In this document: piece after piece, positions 47,601-60,488 of the stretch
Numbering within the stretch: the stretch's first letter is position 1
How the letters are laid out: each line of letters starts with the position of its first letter
Source of the DNA: Membranipora membranacea
Taxonomy: Eukaryota > Bryozoa > Gymnolaemata > Cheilostomatida > Membraniporidae
NCBI GenBank assembly: GCA_914767715.1
Contig: OU612067.1
Span: 29,424,162-29,488,161, forward strand
Length of the DNA stretch: 64,000 bases
Direction: 5' to 3'
Notes under the pieces: model-generated
The model's input: only the letters and a program-made list of their open reading frames with translations
What the model was told of the DNA's origin: nothing
Databases searched by the model: none
Program-made: the position numbers and the translations under genes

Positions 47601-50600
47601 TTGATTGATTTGAATGAAGGATGAGTACTGTACCTAATGAAGTCTACCACTAATGTAGAAATACCCCAGGCAAAATAAATTATAGGATATAAATGAAGGA
47701 GATAAGACATTTTTGGCTTTTTAATTCAGTCTATTGGTTCACCATTGACTAGACACAAACCTTGAGCTGTCAATCTGATTAATATGAGCTAATCTAACAG
47801 CCAGGACTGTCAAGTGACCGATTTGTCTATCCATCAGAATTACGTGGCATTAGAGAAATGGGGTCTGGGTCGTGGGATTGCCTTTTCAGCACTATCAACC
47901 GAGGCGCCAGGAACACCATCTACTCGATGCTTGTCCCCATTTCATATCACAACACTGATTCTATTTTGATATTGACAACTGTAGTTATTTGGACACATAA
48001 CTATATGGTGTCAACACCCATAACATGCCTGTGTGTTACAAGTCACACATTGGTAGAATGAAGACCCACCCTCATCTTATTCAAGAAAGAGGAACGGTAT
48101 TCGAAATGAAAGGAAAGGTTGGCACAATGCCACATGAGGGTGGTGTGATTTCCGGGCGCTATAGGAATAGATCAAAGGATTTAAAGAGGAAACTTGAATT
48201 TGTATAATGTTTTTGGAGATGATTTGCATTTAGTTGATAACCGAATTTGTTAGCAACATAAGATTGCTCTTTGTAATAGTACTCTAGCCTATCACATCTG
48301 AGGCTTCTCTTCAAGCTAATTATATCTGACTTGTGGCCGAGTCAAGTGTTATTTTTTGAGCTTTTACGACACCCAACCTGATTCGAGAATAATTGTTAAC
48401 CACTTGAAAAGTAAGCCCAAGAAGAGTGACCTTAGATTTGTCTGCGATGCTATGCCCCCTCTCCCTATCCCTCTTTCTGTGTATGATTTACAAAGTGGGT
48501 TTATTCAATGCCAACAGTACTACATGGTAATTGGATGTCTGGTGAGCTCTCGGTGCTATACTAACAGACAATGGAAGTCAATAGAGCAAAAAGTGGCAGA
48601 ATTTTGGGTAATGAGCGCATCCATAGAGAGGCTTTCACGCAACTCCTGTCTGATTACGATGAGCAATCTTTTTCCATTCATCTTTAGAAAGGTGTGTCTA
48701 TCAATAAGTCATTAAGTTCACTGTGACTTGTTAGTCACATTCCTCGAGTTATGCGGTTGCAATGTTTTTTATTGTTCACGCCACACTGCAACTAAATAAA
48801 CATCGGAGCTTATTATTTAATGGTCCAGGAAGAACATTAAAATGTAGTTAATTATCTGATATGGGTCGTTATTTTGGGCAATTAGTGTCTTAGTGCCTAA
48901 CACAGGGCATACAGGGTCGCAGCGTTGGAGTACCCTGTATTTACGGTCTGATTGTGAGATGCGCATTAAAGTGATGCTAATAAAGTAAGTAGTGCCTAGA
49001 AGCCTACAACACAACAACATTTAGTGTCATAAGAACACATCCTATATATAGGTAGTTCCTAGAAGCCCACAACACAACAACATAGAGTGTCACATCCTAT
49101 ATATAGGGAGTGTGGATGACATGTTGACAGCCGGCCTCAACATGATAACTAGAGTTTCTTGTGATTTCTTTTGGTCGATTCCCAGTTATACCTACATTTT
49201 CCATTCACTACGGTTTATTAATTAACAGCGTTCAAATTCACTGCAGAAACCCTGATTATTCTACTAGCTAAGACAATTGCTTTGCACCTACGCTTGATTT
49301 CAATCTGTACAGGGAAGTCTTATATTTATAGCGTAAGAAAACAATAGGCACCACATTTCCTTTCATCGTTCAGCGAGCTAAGCTCGTATGATTTCTCATA
49401 ACACTAAGAGTATTAACCTCCCTGATAAAGCATTGTTATTACATGCAGGATCTGAGGATATACATCTTTAGAGGAATGCCAGCTATTTTTACTCAATCCT
49501 GATGCCAATAATAGATTGTGGTAGCTATCATCATCCATGTGCACTAATGAATATGTTTGACATGAGATGCTGCTGGTTTACGGCTGACCGTACACAAATT
49601 GTGTTACAATTAGCTGGAGGGTATACCCTGTACATAGGTGACTATGTTATACCGTCTGCTCTCAGCTTTAACAAGCTTAGATTATTATTTTTGGGTCATT
49701 TTTTACTCTTAGTAGGTTGTAGAATAAATTGAGCGTCACTTCAGAGTTTTTAATCTATATTGACAGAGCTTGCACCTAAACAGTGACTGTTGCACCTACA
49801 CAGTGATAAAATGTCAGTGTAGCAACCTCAAACGTCTGAGATGGGAATATGCCGTCAAACAAATTACACCAACCTCTGAGTTAAAGGTAACAAACATGTG
49901 AGAGAGTGAGGGGTCTCTTGATGCTAGTTGGCATGTCAAGACTGCCTCATGGAATAGAGGGACAAGTTTTGAAGAGGCAGGCCTTGATCATTCTTTCACA
50001 ATACTATTCGGGAGACAAGATGATTGCACTATAAGAATGAGCAAAACTAGTTTAACCCCACAATCTTGAGTGCGATACCACTCCAATTTGTGCATTTAGT
50101 GGTAAGTTGACATGAACAAATAATGCATAATTTAGTCTGAATAACAAATAAACATAAATCTTCACCTTAGGTACTGAACTTTGTATCCCAATACCTGGAA
50201 CAACCTTATCATAGTCTAAGAGCAACCACCACAGCGAAGTCTAGCCTGCACTCAGCGCCCAAGGCTATGCTCTGTCAACTCATAATAAGATCAAAATGAA
50301 TTTATTACAAAGACTAGCAATTTTACTAGGTACATTGTGATTATCATTTTCGATATCTATAATTATTTGACATAATGACAGTCCGACACAAGCAGCTCTA
50401 TTAGGCGAATATCTCAGTCAGATCCACGTACTACACACTGGGGTAATCTCTACACTGGTTATCTCATACACTGGTAGTGACCATCTGCGATACTACGGCG
50501 AATAATTGACCAGCATTAAGTCCCAAGTGGCTTCCACATGGAGATTTTACCTGCAGGCCACTACTCCATCCTACTCCAAGTTAGTGCCTGGAGGTTTTGG

Positions 50601-53041
50601 CTTTGAATTTTGCACTAGTGATGTGCAGGATCTCAAACCGCCAACAGACAATGGTGAAAAGCTACCGTGTAGACTCGATAACATATCGTTCCAGACCAGT
50701 TTATCACATTCACCTCCCAACATACCAAACATTCTGCCACGTACGCGAGTGCAAATATTGAAAAATATTCAAATTTACCATCCGAATGGTGCATAATGCA
50801 ACCAAAACCATGTATAACGCAACGGTACACCCACAATTTTACCATACAATTAGCTTCCACTCAAGAACATAATCCTATGCAACAAAGAGCTGTGCAGGTG
50901 GGAATTCACTTAAATCGAGAATAAATCACCGAAAGTGAATATTGGTAGAGATTAGAAGACATTATCCAGTTGGGTTGCCAGGATGTTTCGCCTTCTCACA
51001 GCCTTGTATCAGCCTATCAGAGGGTGGTGAGAGTGATTGTGTTAATTGGTTGGTCAGCTGATATCAGAATGAACAGGGATTAGTGGTTCTCAACATGATG
51101 CAATGACATCAAATTAATTCCCAAAAACCCAGGTGCAGGAACTAAATATCAGTGTTAATGGGGGCCAGTAGATGATGTGCTGATCAGGCAGTAGATAAAG
51201 AAGATATTTACTCTCCAGGTCATCTATGAAGATCAAGTGTAGGCGCAGACAGCCTCATACAGTGAGAGGGTCAGGGGCTAAAACATTATTTTCCTGGTTA
51301 GCTGTCAGGTCTAATTGAAATGCTCAGCGTGGTATGATATGATAGTATTTAACACTAATGGGTCTGAATTCCAGCCATAAATTAGTCTACAGATTTTAGG
51401 CAGCACAGTTAATTTAATGGGGAACGTCGTAGACGCCCTAATCTCAATACGCAGAGAACTGCTGCCGGCTGTATTGTAAGTTAACAACATGGGATATAAT
51501 AAACAAGAAAATATTAAATATAGACAGAAGAGGGCTGCATAGAAATAAACAGATATGATAGCTATTAACGAATTGCTCTCAACACTCATTAATGGTGATG
51601 ATAGAATCCAAACTGGGGTGGAAGATATCCAGCTGGGACTAGTGATAAAGGTCTGCATCATATAAAATAACCCAGGTAATGTGATCTATTAGGGCTAATT
51701 TCTGTGGTAGCAAATAGCTCTAAAGACAAGCATTTAGGGTTGTCCTATAATTTTTATGCTTTATTAACTTTCACAATTAGACACCCAGGTGTATGCAGGC
51801 AGGGTGATCTACCAGAGAACGGTATGTAGATGTGGCACTTCAGCTAGCCTAGAAAGAATCCCTAACTTTTAGATGACATTATCCAAGGATAGCATAGCAG
51901 TATGTTTTGTTCTAAGTTCGGCTCTACTGTATTTACTTAGACAGTGATTTTGTTATTGTCTAACCTAATGACAATTAAGAGATTAATTCATCCTTTTATC
52001 TCTCATTTTGACAGTTCTATTCAGTTTCGGAGATAGCAAGTTTGTCACTTGGCGGACATTTGATAATAGGCATAGCTGATAAGAGCTGAGAAAAGCCAGC
52101 TTTCATGCTAGGCCAAAATATTTCTCCTGGCGGAAACTCTTAAGATATATGGTGGATGAATGGAGACACACCAGGTGCTCATTTTGATAAACAAATTGCC
52201 CGAGATGTTACATATCATTACTACATCACTACTTGAATCACCAGAAGACAAACTAAGAGGCCAACACCTCAAACCAAAACAGTACATCTCCTGTGATCAA
52301 TAACAAACACACAAAGCATAAGGGTTTGTTATTACGGTGATGACGATTCATACGGCGATGCCTTTCCATTCTTAGTTTTGAATCTCTTCCGATGAATAAT
52401 GCTATTACCAATTCTATTCTACCTCTCAATATAAGTACTAGAGAAGCACTCAAATAATTCAGCGGAAGGAGGCTTAGAACCACTTGTCTCTGATCACAAA
52501 CAATAATACTGTAGACGAAAAGACTTAAAATATTTGAAAATACAAGACCATATTGATAAACTAAACACTTAAAAACCCTTGACTATTTGGTTAATTCACC
52601 ACCATTGTAGCCATAAAGTAGCCTGTAATCAGCCTCTGCAAAGTCTATCTGAATCACAACTGGGCTTTTAAGCTTTTCCAGAGACCACAATGCTTGGATA
52701 TGTCTAGCTGCACAAATTATCAAACAACAGGAGACTGTCAAAGTGTATAGACTGCATTGGCAGCTAAATACACAAAGCAGAGCTTGTGGTAAATCACTAC
52801 ATGAATCTCTTCAGAACTGTCAGTTTGTGACAGTTAGGGATGAATGTGTAGCAACTACGGAACACCAAGTCCTCACAGAATCTGAACAACACTAACCCTA
52901 TCTATACTGCTGAGTAAGGAGTTTTCTTGCTGCAAAGATGCACTTTTGCAGAGCGTTGTGAATTTTGGAGAAAGTTAGCGGGGGCTAATCTGTAATCGTC
53001 TCGACAGCGCTCACCAGTAAAAGCATGTATAAGGCACTTAC
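44606..53041. other. Presumed 5' intron(s) of PDZRN, no exon recognised
   Basis: The exon encoding the start of PDZ1 should lie upstream of 44605 on the minus strand, but no stretch here reads as the GLGF-type loop between suitable splice sites. Visible are poly-C at 45570-45586 and two tandem copies of a 54-62 bp unit at about 48990-49108 (sharing CACAACACAACAACAT and CATCCTATATATAGG). The longest open frames (for example 48356-48715 +) show no known motif. Confidence 0.45.
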
Positions 53042-53084
53042 CTTCAAAATTACAAAATCCATCCTGGACAAAGATTTTCACCAT
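53042..53084 (-). CDS. Possible alternative first coding exon of PDZRN
   Basis: ATG followed by 14 codons (MVKIFVQDGFCNFE) runs directly into a strong donor, GAAG then GTAAGTG, with one base left over. Short PDZRN isoforms that skip the RING and start just before PDZ1 exist in vertebrates as far as I recall, and this would fit such a first exon. The evidence is only position, strand and donor quality; the acceptor partner was not identified. Confidence 0.2.
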
Positions 53085-54472
53085 GTAGCGCTATCTTATC
53101 TTTTCCAATAATGATCTCACAAATATCCAGATACAGAATTATTTTGCATCACCTTGTGATATCGCTCAATACTATTCCCATGAAAATCAAGCAGAAAATC
53201 GTTCTATCATGTGCATATTTCTCAAACTAACTGCTGTGTAGCGCTGGGAGAGCTCATCACACTAAGTTATTGTTGTTACCAAGGATATGCCTTGCGGGTT
53301 ATTATTAACGTGTGTAGAGCAAAGAATTAATCAGCCAATCAATTCTACCAATGTCTCGCAATCAGCCAATCAAAAGCATGCCATTTAATAACATTATCCA
53401 ATCATAATAAATGGGCAATTTTCTGACGTGATTTTCTTTGTCAAAGAAGCAAGATGTTGATTGCGTTGGTTGCATGTCAATCAAGTCCAAATCTAGTGGA
53501 TTGGTTTGATTGGGCTTTTCAGATGAGTGATTTCAGGAGTGGTCTGTATCAAAAGAAGCATGTAATTTTAACACATCTCAGAAATGGAGGCATCCTAACT
53601 GTTAGGAATTTCACAGCAGTGATTTTAGGAAACTGGTCGCCCCTCATCGAAGTCGCAGTGAATGCGATAATGGTGGTATAATTTCAACTAAGATGCACAT
53701 TGCTGATAACATTGCATCATAACCATAATTGAAATCCAAGAATCAAGATCACCCTTGGCGGTAGTTTTTATCGACTGCGTATTGTCAACCAAATCTCTCA
53801 CTTAAAAAAAAAAAAATTTACATTGCAATGAAAAATTAAGGATTTTAAAAAGGCGTAAATTAAGGACAATTTCTTATTGGTCTGGTGAGAGCTATGAACT
53901 TGAGCCATCCTTTTGAAATTGACAAAAAAAATCTTTGAAGCGTCCTGTCAGCACATCTGCTAGGGCCAAATTCATTGCCTGACTAAACATCTTTCTAAAA
54001 AATATGCTTCCTGGCTGAACCTGACGCAGGGAAAATCCATGTAGCAGAACATTCATCTTAGCCAGGTCTGGCCGGATCAGGACCATAAATACTGCATAAC
54101 GAATCCTCTTTACCTCCTCGAGAAGCCGGCCATGGCGGGCAAGGGTATAGGGCATCTACTCCACACAAGCCACCTGTACTTAGGGGGCCTGCCAATAGGG
54201 CGGTCAAATAAGACCTAGTGTTTAGAGAAAGAAATGATAAAAAACTGTACATTATTCAGGCGGTTGTCAGATCTGGATATCTATTCAATCTCATGTAGCA
54301 TATTACTCAAATCAGAGAGTTGGGACAAACTCCCTGCTCTAAGGGTATGTGTGCACAAACATACACAAGGAATTGTCTCTTACTTTTGTAAGAAGAGACA
54401 ACTCACATGAATAACCCATTGTTTTGGGCTATACGTTGAAATAGCATACTCATAGACCAAAAACTAAGCTAC

Positions 54473-54545
54473 CGCCCGAACAGGGACTCGAACCCTGGAC
54501 CCTCAGATTAAAAGTCTGATGCTCTACCGACTGAGCTATCCGGGC
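54473..54545 (-). tRNA. tRNA-Lys (anticodon UUU)
   Basis: A 73-nt cloverleaf reads 5' GCCCGGATAGCTCAGTCGGT on the minus strand. The acceptor stem pairs with 3' TTCGGGC and the discriminator is G. The anticodon stem TCAGA/TCTGA encloses CTTTTAA, and the T arm contains GGTTCGAGTCC. A T5 terminator follows about 10 bases downstream (AAAAA on the plus strand at 54459-54463). It appears intact and functional. Confidence 0.95.
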
Positions 54546-54794
54546 TACTTAATATTACCAAAAAAGGGTCAGAAAAAAATTTGCTCTCAAAACCAAGATA
54601 ATAATGATGAGATGATGGAGGTGGAAGTGTTGTGGTTCCGTTTGATCTCCATCACTTTGGTCATTTCAAATGTGTTTTATATAGCCTGATGTGTGTTCCA
54701 AATTTGGCTTGGTCAAAACACAAAAAACATCATATTCATGAGATGACCAGATAAATCATATCATACTCAAACATCAGCATACAGACCCATAACT

Positions 54795-55680
54795 ATGAGC
54801 TCTTATATACTGGAAAACTTATGGAAAGAGGTCTGGAAACAAGGATTAAAAAATTTTGTGGAATCAAATAACGTCATACCAACAACACAACGACGATTTA
54901 TAAGTAATAAAAGTACAGCAACGTACTTGATGAAACTCATCGCAGTCGCATCATGTTCAACACAGGATGGTGAACAAGGACAAGAGTAGGCTTGCCGTAA
55001 TGTAGCGTGTTCTCTCCGTCTCTCTCTTGTTCATAATCTCCACCAGAGATAGGCTCGCTAATACTGAGGGTCCAGCCTTGCAGTTTGCAGATGATTGTAC
55101 TCACAAAGACGATATTGCTCTTACCATGATCCATCAGAGGAGCTGTGCCCAGGTGTCTGTGTGGATGAGCTGACGGAGGATAAAGGCAAATTGTACAGAA
55201 ACTGACTTAGTCAACCTCTCATCAAAAATTCAATCACTACAAATGAATGGGGTAAACATAAATAAGGTAGAAGAAACGAGGGTACCTGAAATCACAATAG
55301 ATTCCAAGCTGACCTTCCAACTCCCTACAACACAAACAGAAACTGCCTAAGGCCAAAGCCATTTGTCCAAGCAGAGCTCTCCGCGAGCACAGCACAAATA
55401 ACCTAGACGGCAGTCATGCTTCCCTTACTTTCTAATATGCGAGTCATCTCTGGGATATCAAGAATGACCTCAATATCTTCAATGTGGTTAAAGAAATGAT
55501 GTTAGTGTTGGCTGGTATAACATTAATAATTGGGACATCTTTCAAAATGTGTATACTGAAGCAACTGATCTCTAATAAAAATGCAACCTGTATCACTACT
55601 ATCACTAAAAGCGCTTTTCAGAAACTCTTTGTGCTGAGATGGTCAAGCTCAAAGGAAAAGAAATTAGGGAGCTGAGTTGA
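54795..55680 (+). mobile_element. Degenerate non-LTR (LINE) reverse transcriptase remnant
   Basis: Broken frames show successive reverse-transcriptase landmarks in the right order. LWKEVWKQGLKNFVESNNVIPTTQRRF resembles the block before the conserved QxGF. Then STATYLMKLI, the catalytic-type FADDC around 55090, and ITIDSKLTF around 55295, the usual LGVxIDxxLxF position. Frameshifts and stops interrupt it, and no endonuclease part is seen. Jockey/CR1/RTE-like is as close as I can place it. It is not functional. Confidence 0.6.
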
Positions 55681-56517
55681 CAACCAAGGATTTCAAGAAC
55701 TCAGAGACCAAGCAATGCACCAGCAGAGAAAGAAAGCAACGATTTGAGACATTCCTGAGAATGTAGTCCAGATCAGATGGACCTGCCAATACATTAAGAC
55801 GCACACAGCCATAGTATAATAATTTCTATTTTAATCTATTGATATATCGGCTGTTTTTGTTGAAGCACTTTGTTGTACCTTGGTGTTATAATTCATTGGT
55901 GACTGTGGAACTATGGTTTGTATAGCAAAAAGCTCAACACTTAATTGATTTAGCTGAGATTTTTAATATTACATCAAGAATCTAACTACCTAATATTTTT
56001 ATTTTTTATTTTTCCCACATGAATTGTGAATTGTCATCTCTATTCTAATCTCAAAAAATTTCATTTTGTCTCTAAATTGTTTTTATCTTAGTACCTGGGT
56101 ATTACCTCTTGCCTGTCAAACTATTTTGCTGTCATAATTAGCTCAAGGCTCAAAATTAATATTACATAAGAATCCAGCTACCCATTTCTTTTTTTATTAT
56201 AATATTTTTGCAACAATAATAGTAAATTAAATTGTCATGTCATCTTATTTATAATCTCACATTTAATCTCAAAATTTCATTTTATGTCTAAATTTGAAAT
56301 ATTGTTTTGATTCCCCGATATAGTTGAGTTAATGATAATTAGACTTCTGAGTGGTATTTCATGATGATGGTCCAATGTGGTGGTGCTGCAAACGATTGCA
56401 AGGTGTTGATATCATAGTCTGACTATCAATGGTACTGAATATCATTTAGCTTAGCTGGTGAACTCTAATTTCTGTGAAATTGACATATCAGTTGTACTGA
56501 AGAGGGACCTTCCCAAA

Positions 56518-56904
56518 CAGGGGCGTATATTTTAAAAATTTCACTCACTGACTTTTCAGAGATGAGCATAATAATCGGGCACAGCCCGATCCACACGCCG
56601 TAGGCGTGGCGGGGAGGGTGTGGGAGGGGCGCCCTCCCACCACGGTAATTTTTGCATATCGGTAGCAAAATAGTGCAAGCAGAGAGGTATTTCAATAGCT
56701 CACTGAGCTGTTGGGTACTTTCAGAAAACAACTCAATAGCAGTAGAAGATTACGGTAAAAATGCTCCAGTTATAAAGCACCCATTTGAAAAAAAACTGAC
56801 CTTGATGGGATTCGAACCCACAACAATCTTATTAACAGTGATTATTAGGCAGACGCTCTACACACTGAGCTCTTTAGCATGAGTGCTAATATACGCCACT
56901 GTTC
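56518..56904 (-). mobile_element. tRNA-derived SINE with three GC-rich stem-loops, inserted in duplication copy A
   Basis: The minus strand starts with a tRNA-like head (about 56880-56798) containing A box GAGCTCAGTGTGTAGAGCG and B box GGTTCGAATCCC. The body ends in three adjacent perfect stem-loops: ATCGGGC/GCCCGAT (56574-56590), CACGCC/GGCGTG (56594-56608) and GTGGGAGGG/CCCTCCCAC (56620-56640). The sequence is absent from copy B of the duplication, which gives its boundaries. TTCCCAAA occurs on both sides (about 56509 and 56903), a candidate target-site duplication. Confidence 0.65.
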
Positions 56905-57150
56905 CCAAATAAGGAATTCTGAATTGGAATGTAAGAATAGACTGTGTGTAAAGTGTAGTTGACCAATCAGAAGGGTACCAAAAGGGATCCAGATAGGGCA
57001 CCATCCATTCTGAAATTATTTTGTGGATAGCTGTGTGTTTTATTGCATCCGCATATTCTCTATCTGCTCTTGGACTTGTGAGGGTGTACTTCATGACTGT
57101 TTTGGAGCTCACGATATTTCACCATGCGTATTAGTTTAAAACTAAGCTTC

Positions 57151-57207
57151 CGCCCGAACAGGGACTCGAACCCTGGACTCAGATTATAAGTCTGAAGCTC
57201 TACCGAT
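57151..57207 (-). pseudogene. tRNA-Lys pseudogene
   Basis: The T arm and 3' acceptor strand match the intact tRNA-Lys copies. The 5' acceptor strand and part of the D arm are lost after ATCGGTAGAGC, bases are missing before the T stem, and the anticodon loop reads CTTATAA instead of CTTTTAA. A cloverleaf cannot form. Confidence 0.85.
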
Positions 57208-58007
57208 AAAAATATGCCAGAACCTGTGACGGGGTGTGGGGGGGTCGTACAGTGGTGTGGTTCTGTTAAGTACCCTGACCCACGCCTACATGAGACAAGA
57301 TTTTAGACCTGCCTTGTGGAGCACATGGTAAACTCACAAGAGACGGTAAAGAAAGGGTCAAAGCAATTTAGTCCAATCTCTGGCAGAGCACCGATGGTAG
57401 CCTATTCTTTTGGCAATTGGATTGCTACGAGTGTTAAGGCGAGCTGCAATCAGATTGGCTGTTGAACTATAATTTCTATGTATTAGACATCTTATCAGTC
57501 ACTTTACGCATGTGCGAACTGTTGAGGCATACGTTCGTCTCTGCAGCACAGGCCTGCGTCTCTGCAGCACAGGGCCTGAATTAGTTCACGTAAACTGAGT
57601 ACCCATATTGGGAAGACAATGGAAACCCATTATTCAGAAATATTTGGGAGCTGCCTTTCTTGATGGAAGGCAGCGACCCCAATGCTGTGCTGCAGAGATA
57701 GACTATGTCACAAGGCTATCTTGCAGGCAGAGGTCATATCAGTTGTATTGAAAAGGGATCACCTTTCCAAAAAGAAATACTGAATTGGATATGTGTGTAA
57801 AGTGTAATTGACCAGTCAGATGGGTACCAAGAGGTTTCCAGAAAGGGCACCCTCCTTTCTGAAATTAATTTGGGGATAGCGACACCACTCCGTATTGGAT
57901 CCACATAATATATATAGTAAAATCAGCTTTTTTTCTCATCTTGGAGTCCATGGCTGTTTTGGAGTTTGCAATATTTTATCATGTGTAGTTGTTTAAAACT
58001 AAGCTTC

Positions 58008-58080
58008 CGCCCAAACAGGGACTCGAACCCTGGACCCTCAGATTAAAAGTCTGATGCTCTACCGACTGAGCTATCCGGGC
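58008..58080 (-). tRNA. tRNA-Lys (anticodon UUU), second copy
   Basis: Identical to the copy at 54473-54545 over all arms except one base in the 3' acceptor strand (TTTGGGC instead of TTCGGGC), which turns a G-C pair into G-U. Anticodon loop CTTTTAA and B box are intact, and a TTTT terminator follows (AAAA at 57994-57997). Likely still functional. Confidence 0.9.
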
Positions 58081-59518
58081 TGCTTATTTTTTCATCAAAA
58101 GGTCACCACAATAGTATAATATTAACGAGGACCTGCGGTGGTAACAAGATGGCGTGGTTTTGTCTATTATTAGTCCACCACAACCTGGCCATTCTCCCTG
58201 CTGGCATTGGTCATTAATTGTGGTTATTATAGTCCTGACACATCTAGACCTTTTATAAGCAACAAATTATTAATGTGGTAAATTTAATTGACGCCACTAA
58301 TTCAATCAATATGATGGTGACATAATCTTTAAACTGTTAATTGTAGTGCAATATAAATACGGTGGTTAGGTGGACTGCATTGCTTACATACGGCAACAGC
58401 GATGAGAACTTCATATAACAATGACGTATATGTGTGATATGTTCATCTTGGATGCACCTTGTGTTCTATAACTTGTCAGAATCCTTTTATTTCTTTAAAG
58501 GGCAACCAAAGTTTCAAACAACTTCTTATTGATGGCCATTGATTAATAGCAGATAGCACCTTCTGCATGGGGAAAAAGACAAAATATAATTCGGATGATT
58601 ATTCAGCCAGAATTCTTGTGAAACATTTCTTCCATCAGGCACTTAAACTCAGCTAAAAGAGAATACCACATAACAGTTTCCTGTTCCTGTTATTATTTAG
58701 CCTGTGCTTTATAATTATTACAGCAAAGTCTTGGAACCTCCCCTAAACTGAAGTGTTACCCAGCTTACAGTCAGCAACTACTTAGAGTTTTGCATCGCGT
58801 AATGCACAAAGCTGATGCTGCCCAGCACATTTCCTACCCATTAATGCATTGCTGCGAAACCTTGGTTGCCCTTTAAATAGATGTGCTTTTTTCACCACGT
58901 ATTAATTACATCATTATCTTGTAAATAGTGCAGATGCAATCACATTATTTCAATTTTTCAAGAAAATGTTATCGGTATTCATCCATAGCCTTTAACCAAA
59001 AGAATTTTATCTTCTTGCCAGCAGAACTTCCAAAATTTCATCCTGTGTTTACCAATGATTCACCATGTTAACTCAACCATTTGCCTGCAAACAGAGGTAC
59101 TTTTTTTTCCATGTTTTAATTCAAATAAAATAGAATACCACTACTACTACTTTATTTTACAAATTATGATAGGGTATAAAAGCTGGATAGCATTGAATCA
59201 ATGGCCTAACCAGGTATGAATAAATTTGGTTGCATCAAATTTGACTATGCAATATTCTATTTTATACAGATAACTCAAGCCTTTCTTCTGAAAGGTTATG
59301 CACGATTTCTCATCTCTGGCTTCTTTTTCACTCATCTTGATCTGAATTTGTGTCAGAAGCCAATTATCTGAGACCCAGTATTTTCTCCCGCATTACAGAA
59401 AAAGTTTTATGATTTATGTTTATGAAAAATTCATACTAGAGGGTATGTAAGTGTACCCCAATTTCCACGCTGAGAAATATCCGGGTGTTGTGAGACACTT
59501 GGCAGGTACTGTATGGGA

Positions 59519-59594
59519 CATGTCTTACAGCACTCATGTGGCCCCTACAGCACAAACAACAATGCTTTATCGGCCTTGAGTGCTGTAAGACATG
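59519..59594. repeat. 18-bp perfect inverted repeat
   Basis: CATGTCTTACAGCACTCA at 59519-59536 is matched exactly in reverse complement at 59577-59594, with a 40-base loop. Related words (CTACAGCAC, CTTATAGCAC, CTTACAACAC) follow up to 59630, so the hairpin sits in a decayed tandem array. Confidence 0.8.
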
Positions 59595-60488
59595 CACCTT
59601 ATAGCACCTGGCCAATGTCTTACAACACCCGTCACAAGCGACCATTCTTAGTGCCCATTCAGAACAGCATAAACCTTTGTGATGTGGCCCAGGTCAGTTA
59701 AATGCTCGGGTACAAAGAATAGTTACAGTGATTAGGTACCGTAGAAGGAAAGGAACCTCATCTTAGTATACATTCATTTGTCCTAAACAAACAGTAACCA
59801 CCCATCCAATGATCTGTCTGCTAGGAGCAAGGAGTAACGGCAACTAGGAGTGACTGTGAGTAATACGAGTAATTGAAACTTATTTGGCAAACTGTGTTTC
59901 CGTTAGCCTATAATCAAATAGTAGTAGTAGAAAGACAGGTCAGTTGGTACCACAGACGACAGCAGACCAAGGCGGCTTCAAGGCAAAAGAAGGAGATAGT
60001 TAGAGAGCTATAGACATCTAGCCAGTGTGTTGGCTCTACACCCACTCTTACTTCTAAATAATAGATGGACACCATTAAGACCTGGTTTGGGGAGTTTGTA
60101 CTGATTCATGATTCACCATCATTCAAAATACTGGCACTGATGACAGCAGTGACAGTGTGAGTGACAGTGAAGTCAAGTTAGCATTTCTATTACAAATGTT
60201 AAGTGGACCTAGTTGGCTGATGAAAACTTGTCCATATGTGTATTTACAGACAAAATAATATCAGTTTGGGCATGGGGTAATAATCTTCGATTTAGAAGAG
60301 TAGGGAAACTCTGTATCAACCTGTCTTATAAAGCTTGTCAAGACAGTCAACTCCTGCTGAATGACTTGTCTTTCATCTTTCATTTGAGTCTTCTTCTTAA
60401 TTTTACCCGCCAGAAAATGTTTAATTCCCTCCCTCACAAAAGATGCACATAGCTGAAAATCCTTTACTACTGAGGGAAAACACGGGTT

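Larger units (their letters stand above)
56475..58081. repeat. Segmental duplication carrying tRNA-Lys
   Basis: Copy A (about 56475-57208) and copy B (about 57725-58081) share a series of blocks in the same order. They begin with ATATCAGTTGTA near 56483 and 57732, then GAATTGG with GTGTGTAAAGTGTA, then a GGGTACCAA block with AGGGCACC (56974 and 57827), and finally TTTAAAACTAAGCTTCCGCCC leading into the tRNA. In copy A the tRNA has decayed and a SINE of about 385 bp is inserted; in copy B the tRNA is intact. Confidence 0.75.

Noticed and set aside
48356-48715. A 119-aa plus-strand frame
   Set aside because: No motif, no splice context and no similarity I recognise; length is within chance for this base composition.
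59436-59645. Cys-rich minus-strand frame that looked like a possible RING finger for PDZRN
   Set aside because: The Cys come from a tandem GTCTTACARCAC-type repeat; spacing does not fit C3HC4.
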